DNA of 35,693 bases. Origin: an uncultured Algimonas sp. (GTDB lineage Bacteria; Pseudomonadota; Alphaproteobacteria; Caulobacterales; Maricaulaceae). The notes under the pieces are model-generated. The model worked only from the letters and a program-made list of their open reading frames with translations, was not told the origin of the DNA and searched no databases. The stretch is from positions 1 through 35,693 of the forward strand of contig NZ_CANMJB010000015.1 of the NCBI RefSeq assembly GCF_947498175.1, written 5' to 3'. Shown here one piece after another: positions 32,391 through 35,693 of the stretch. The first letter of the stretch is position 1, and each line of letters opens with the position of its first letter. The position numbers were made by a program, and so were the translations under genes.

Positions 32391-33356
32391 ATGTCCCTTG
32401 CCGATCCGATCCTGCGTCTCGATAGCGTCTCCAAATCCTTCGGCGGCGTTCCGGCCGTCAGCGATGTCAGTTTTGCCGTCCGGCCCGGGGAGATCGTCGG
32501 CTTCCTCGGCCCCAACGGCGCGGGCAAGACGACCTCCTTGCGCATGGCGCTGGGCTACGTCGAACCCGACCGGGGCCAAGTGCGCCTGTTCGGCGGTGCG
32601 CCGGGAGAGGCGGCGTTCGGCCGCGTCGGTTTCCTTCCCGAAGAACGGGGCCTCTACAAGAAACAGACCGCGCGCGAAGCCATCGCCCACATGGCGCGGC
32701 TGAACGGGATGAAACGCCGCACCGCGTTCGAAACGGCGGACGACCTGCTCGACCGCTACGGGCTGGGCGAGGCCAAGCGCAAGAAGAACAAGGACATGTC
32801 CAAGGGCATGGCCCAGAAGGTGCAACTCCTGTCCGCCATCGCGCACGATCCTGAATTCTACGTGCTGGACGAACCGTTTTCCGGCCTCGACCCGGTCAAC
32901 CAGCAGGTGCTCGAAGCCATGGTGCGCGAGATCGCCGCGCGCGGCCGCACCATCCTGTTCTCGACCCATGTCATGGAACATGCCGAGCGTCTGTGCGACC
33001 GCATCATCCTGATGGCGCGCGGCGAAAAGGTCTTCGACGGCAGCGTCCAGGCCGCGCTCGACCACGCGCCGCGCCGCGTCATCATCGCGTCGGAAAACGC
33101 CGGCTTGGCCGACGTCGTCGCGCCGTTCGCCGACACGCTAGAGCGGCGCGACGACGGCGCGCTCGACCTGTTGCTCGCCCCTGGCGCCCAGACGCCGGAC
33201 TTGCTGGAACGCTGTGTCGAGGCGGGCGTGCGCCTGACCCGGTTCGAACCGATCCGCGCCAGCCTGCACGAAGCCTTCGTCGCGCTGGTCGGCGAGGACG
33301 TCCGCGCCGATCTGGAAGCCGACGCGGCCGCGGATCTGCAAGCGGAGACTGTCTGA
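32391..33356 (+). CDS. ABC-2 exporter ATP-binding protein (NatA-like)
   Basis: This 321-aa nucleotide-binding subunit has Walker A FLGPNGAGKTT, a signature altered to MSKGMAQKVQ (the LSGGQ position reads MSKGM), Walker B FYVLDEPFSGLDP and switch FSTHVMEHAERLCDRI. The C-terminal domain (about 225-321) matches the extended end of NatA/YhaQ-type ATPases. ATG 32391 is chosen from family alignment over the upstream ATG 32355. It overlaps the permease start by one base (TGATG), so the two form an operon. The substrate is unknown; NatAB relatives export sodium or peptides. Confidence 0.93.
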   Translation: MSLADPILRLDSVSKSFGGVPAVSDVSFAVRPGEIVGFLGPNGAGKTTSLRMALGYVEPDRGQVRLFGGAPGEAAFGRVGFLPEERGLYKKQTAREAIAHMARLNGMKRRTAFETADDLLDRYGLGEAKRKKNKDMSKGMAQKVQLLSAIAHDPEFYVLDEPFSGLDPVNQQVLEAMVREIAARGRTILFSTHVMEHAERLCDRIILMARGEKVFDGSVQAALDHAPRRVIIASENAGLADVVAPFADTLERRDDGALDLLLAPGAQTPDLLERCVEAGVRLTRFEPIRASLHEAFVALVGEDVRADLEADAAADLQAETV

Positions 33357-34849
33357 TGCTGAGCGCCAACGCCCGTCCGGGCCTGCCCAAATTCTCCCGC
33401 ATCTGGCTGATCGCGATGCGCGACTTCATCGGATATGTGAAGACCTGGGGCTTTTGGCTGTCCTTTCTGTTTCCGGTGATTGGCGGCATTTTCGGCTTCA
33501 TGATGCAGCAATCGGACTTCGATCTGTCGCCGCCGCGCGTCGAAACCGTCATCGATCAGACCGGCGTCCACGGTCGGGCCATCCTCGACTTCTATGCGGC
33601 GGAACAGGCCGAAGACCGCGCCGAGGCCGTCAAGGCCATGGCGCTCAGCCTGCCCGAAGCCGAGCGCGAAGCCTTTCGCGAACGCGTGGACCGGAACGGT
33701 CCCGACGCTGCGTTGGCCGAATTGCAAGACCGCTATCCGGGCACGGCCGGGCAGATCGAATTGCCGGAACCGTCTCTGATTTTCGTCGACCCTCCGGCCG
33801 ACAGCCTTCCGGCGCTGATGCCGTGGCTGGAAGGCGAACGCCGGGTCGCGGTGAACGGCCGCGACAGCCGCCTGAACGGCGTGATCGTGATCCGCGGCAC
33901 GGCCGATGCGCCCGAGCCGCAATACTGGTCGCGCAATTTCAACAACGCCCCGGCGGAACGGCTCGTGAACCGCTATTTCCGCGACAAGGCCGAACGCCGC
34001 TATCTCGAAGCGGCGGGGCTCAGCCCCGAAGGGTTCGACGCCGCGCTGGACGGCCGCACCCGCGTCGATGTGTTCGATCCGGCCGTATTGTCCGGCGGGA
34101 CGGAAGAGGACGCCTCCGCCGTCTCCGTGCTCGACCGGTTGCCTTTCTTCGCCGGGATCGGCCTGTCCTTCTTCCTGCTGATGACCATCTTCGCCGGGTC
34201 GTTCATGCTGCTGACCTCCATGATCGAGGAAAAGATGAACAAGCTGCTCGAGATGATGCTGGCCAGCACGCGCTTTTCCGAAATCATGCTGGGCAAGATG
34301 CTCGGTGCCGCGATGCTCACCCTGGCCTCGCTGGCGCCCTATCTGATCCTGGGACTCGGTGCGCTGGTCGGCTTCCTGTTCCTCGGCACGCCGGAGCAGG
34401 TCGCCGCCATCCGAGAAGCTTTGCCGCTCTCCACCATCCTGATCTCGCTGACCTTCCTGTTGCTGGGTTATGTGTTCTACGCCTCCATCCTGATCGCGCT
34501 CGGCGCGCTGGCGCAGTCCATGCAGGATGCCCAGACCCTGTCCCTCCCGATCATGCTGGTCATGTTCATGGGTCTGGGCGTGATCATGTTCGGCATCAAC
34601 GCGCCCGACAGCCCGGTCATCGTGTTCGCCTCGATCTTTCCGCTGACCTCGCCGTTCGCCATGATGATCCGGCTCGCGTCCGACCCGCCGGTCTGGCAGG
34701 TGGCGCTGTCCATCGGCCTGTTGGCCGCCTCGGTCGTCGGGGTGATGTGGGTCTGCGCGCGGGTGTTCCGTTTCGGTGTGCTTTCAGGCTCCGGCGTCGG
34801 CGCCATCACCGGGTGGTTCCGGCGCACCGTTTTGCGCCGGGCGGCGTGA
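33356..34849 (+). CDS. ABC-2 exporter permease (NatB-like)
   Basis: This 497-aa membrane subunit is the partner of the preceding ATPase. One helix lies near residues 33-50, a large periplasmic domain about 55-255, and then five to six helices (about 265-480). The segment EEKMNKLLEMMLASTRFSEIMLGKMLG between helices is the ABC-2 coupling motif, and FPLTSPFAMMIRLA is typical near the end. Together these features fit an ABC-2/NatB-type exporter of unknown substrate. COQ9 follows after 17 bp and may be on the same transcript. Confidence 0.92.
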   Translation: MLSANARPGLPKFSRIWLIAMRDFIGYVKTWGFWLSFLFPVIGGIFGFMMQQSDFDLSPPRVETVIDQTGVHGRAILDFYAAEQAEDRAEAVKAMALSLPEAEREAFRERVDRNGPDAALAELQDRYPGTAGQIELPEPSLIFVDPPADSLPALMPWLEGERRVAVNGRDSRLNGVIVIRGTADAPEPQYWSRNFNNAPAERLVNRYFRDKAERRYLEAAGLSPEGFDAALDGRTRVDVFDPAVLSGGTEEDASAVSVLDRLPFFAGIGLSFFLLMTIFAGSFMLLTSMIEEKMNKLLEMMLASTRFSEIMLGKMLGAAMLTLASLAPYLILGLGALVGFLFLGTPEQVAAIREALPLSTILISLTFLLLGYVFYASILIALGALAQSMQDAQTLSLPIMLVMFMGLGVIMFGINAPDSPVIVFASIFPLTSPFAMMIRLASDPPVWQVALSIGLLAASVVGVMWVCARVFRFGVLSGSGVGAITGWFRRTVLRRAA

Positions 34850-34866
34850 ATGGCTAGATAGAGCGC

Positions 34867-35559
34867 ATGACTCCGGACGACGCCAGAAACGCCATTCTCG
34901 ACGCTGCCCTGCGGGACGCCCCGTTCGAGGGCTGGACCGATGTCATGTTGGCAGGTGCGGTGCGCTCGGCCGGACTGCCGGACGGTGCGGCGGCGCTCTA
35001 CTTTCCGGGAGGAGCGATCGACGTGATCGTCTTCTGGTCCGAACGGATGGATGTGCGGGCGCGCGAGAAGATCGAGGCGCTGGACCTGGCGTCGATGAAG
35101 ATCCGCGAGCGCGTCACCCAAGGCGTCGTGCTGCGCCTGTCGGAGACCGGCCGACACGAAGACGCCGCCCGACGCGCCCAGGCCCGGCTCCGCCTGCCGG
35201 ACGGTTTGGGAACCGGCTCCCGGCTGACCTGGAATGCCGCCGACATGATCTGGCGCGCCATCGGCGACACTTCCACGGACGGCAATTTCTATTCCAAACG
35301 CGCCGTCCTGTCCGCCGTCCTGGCTTCGACCGCCCCCATCTGGCTCGGCGACGCCTTGCCGAACAAGCCCAAAGCCCGCCGTTTCCTGAATCGGCGCATC
35401 GAAAACGTCATGCAGTTCGAAACGCTCAAGGCGCAGTTCCGCAAGGCCACCGCTGACATCCCCAATCCCGCCGAAATCCTCGGCCGCCTACGCTACGGCC
35501 GTCCACGCGGCGGAGTCCCGACGCGCCGCCGGAAAAGGCGGATCAGGAGAGGGGCGTAG
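34867..35559 (+). CDS. COQ9 family ubiquinone biosynthesis protein
   Basis: This 230-aa protein has the COQ9 fold elements: an N-terminal TetR-like helical part (ARNAILDAALRDAPFEGWTDVMLAGAV) and the family motifs ALYFPGGAIDVIVFWSERMD, MIWRAIGDTSTDGNFYSKRAVLSAVLAST. COQ9 binds lipid and helps COQ7 in ubiquinone synthesis; in bacteria the role is inferred from homology. ATG 34867 is the start. A basic tail (PTRRRKRRIRRG) ends the protein. It follows the exporter permease by 17 bp. Confidence 0.93.
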   Translation: MTPDDARNAILDAALRDAPFEGWTDVMLAGAVRSAGLPDGAAALYFPGGAIDVIVFWSERMDVRAREKIEALDLASMKIRERVTQGVVLRLSETGRHEDAARRAQARLRLPDGLGTGSRLTWNAADMIWRAIGDTSTDGNFYSKRAVLSAVLASTAPIWLGDALPNKPKARRFLNRRIENVMQFETLKAQFRKATADIPNPAEILGRLRYGRPRGGVPTRRRKRRIRRGA

Positions 35560-35693
35560 GTCGACCTAGCCCACAGGTCTGCGTCCCCGCCCGACCCTGG
35601 CCCCTCCAGGTTTGCGTCCCGCGTGCGGGTCTAAGATTGCCAACGGCAATCGTCGCAAACCTTGTTCCGCAGGAACACGCGTCCCAAAGGACG
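35560..35693. repeat. Hairpin-dense intergenic element with cloverleaf-like fold
   Basis: AGGTTTGCG (35608-35616) pairs over 9 bp with CGCAAACCT (35654-35662). Inside are two perfect hairpins: CCCGC/GCGGG (35618-35622 with 35625-35629) and GATTGCC/GGCAATC (35635-35641 with 35645-35651). Two more follow: TGTTCC/GGAACA (35663-35668 with 35672-35677) and CGTCC/GGACG (35680-35684 with 35689-35693). AGGTCTGCGTCC at 35575-35586 is a near copy of AGGTTTGCGTCC at 35608-35619. The element runs to the window edge and is probably truncated. No coding frame is visible. Confidence 0.7.

Overview
The window is about 35.7 kb of high-GC chromosomal DNA from an alphaproteobacterium. The closest fit is the Caulobacterales/Maricaulales (Hyphomonadaceae-like) group, an inference from gene content: GapR, COQ9, RegA/ActR with RegB/ActS and SenC, a HIG1-domain protein beside a PduO-type adenosyltransferase, DUF1491, an NDUFS6-type zinc-finger protein and a DivJ/PleC-like kinase. 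Genes are dense, on both strands, and most look like core metabolism.

Layout. 1-1783 is the end of an integrated element: a 16-bp tandem array cut by the window edge, a small unknown protein, and a DUF6538-type tyrosine recombinase next to the 3' end of tRNA-Thr(UGU). 1860-5510 holds a CPBP membrane protease, metG and two DUF805 membrane proteins. 5503-7710 has a TspO-like membrane protein, hpf and ptsN. 7815-11481 is the polyphosphate pair ppk1-ppx, with ppx apparently starting at CTG. 11640-14680 has an HNH protein, a small membrane protein, sufE and a membrane histidine kinase. 14710-19069 has a BcsB-like protein, DUF1491 and a MATE exporter. 19188-23561 is pstSCAB with every junction overlapping, followed by tRNA-Pro(CGG).

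23695-24026 is non-coding and carries a palindromic element. Then come a lone ABC ATPase, an NDUFS6-like zinc-finger protein, mtnP, and the redox cluster regA-regB with divergent senC. Next are a cobalamin adenosyltransferase, a HIG1 protein, gapR, a charged protein of unknown function, two secreted EF-hand proteins, an ABC-2 exporter pair (ATPase and permease) and COQ9.

Themes. Phosphate handling is well represented (ppk1, ppx, pstSCAB), though phoU, phoB and phoR are not in view. Respiration and redox are represented by RegBA/SenC, HIG1, the NDUFS6-like protein and COQ9. No defence system, CRISPR array, transposase or biosynthetic cluster is visible. The least explained signals are non-coding: the island junction with its repeats, a cloverleaf-like inverted-repeat structure at the right edge whose arm motif recurs near mtnP/regA, a palindromic element after tRNA-Pro, and the possible CTG start of ppx.
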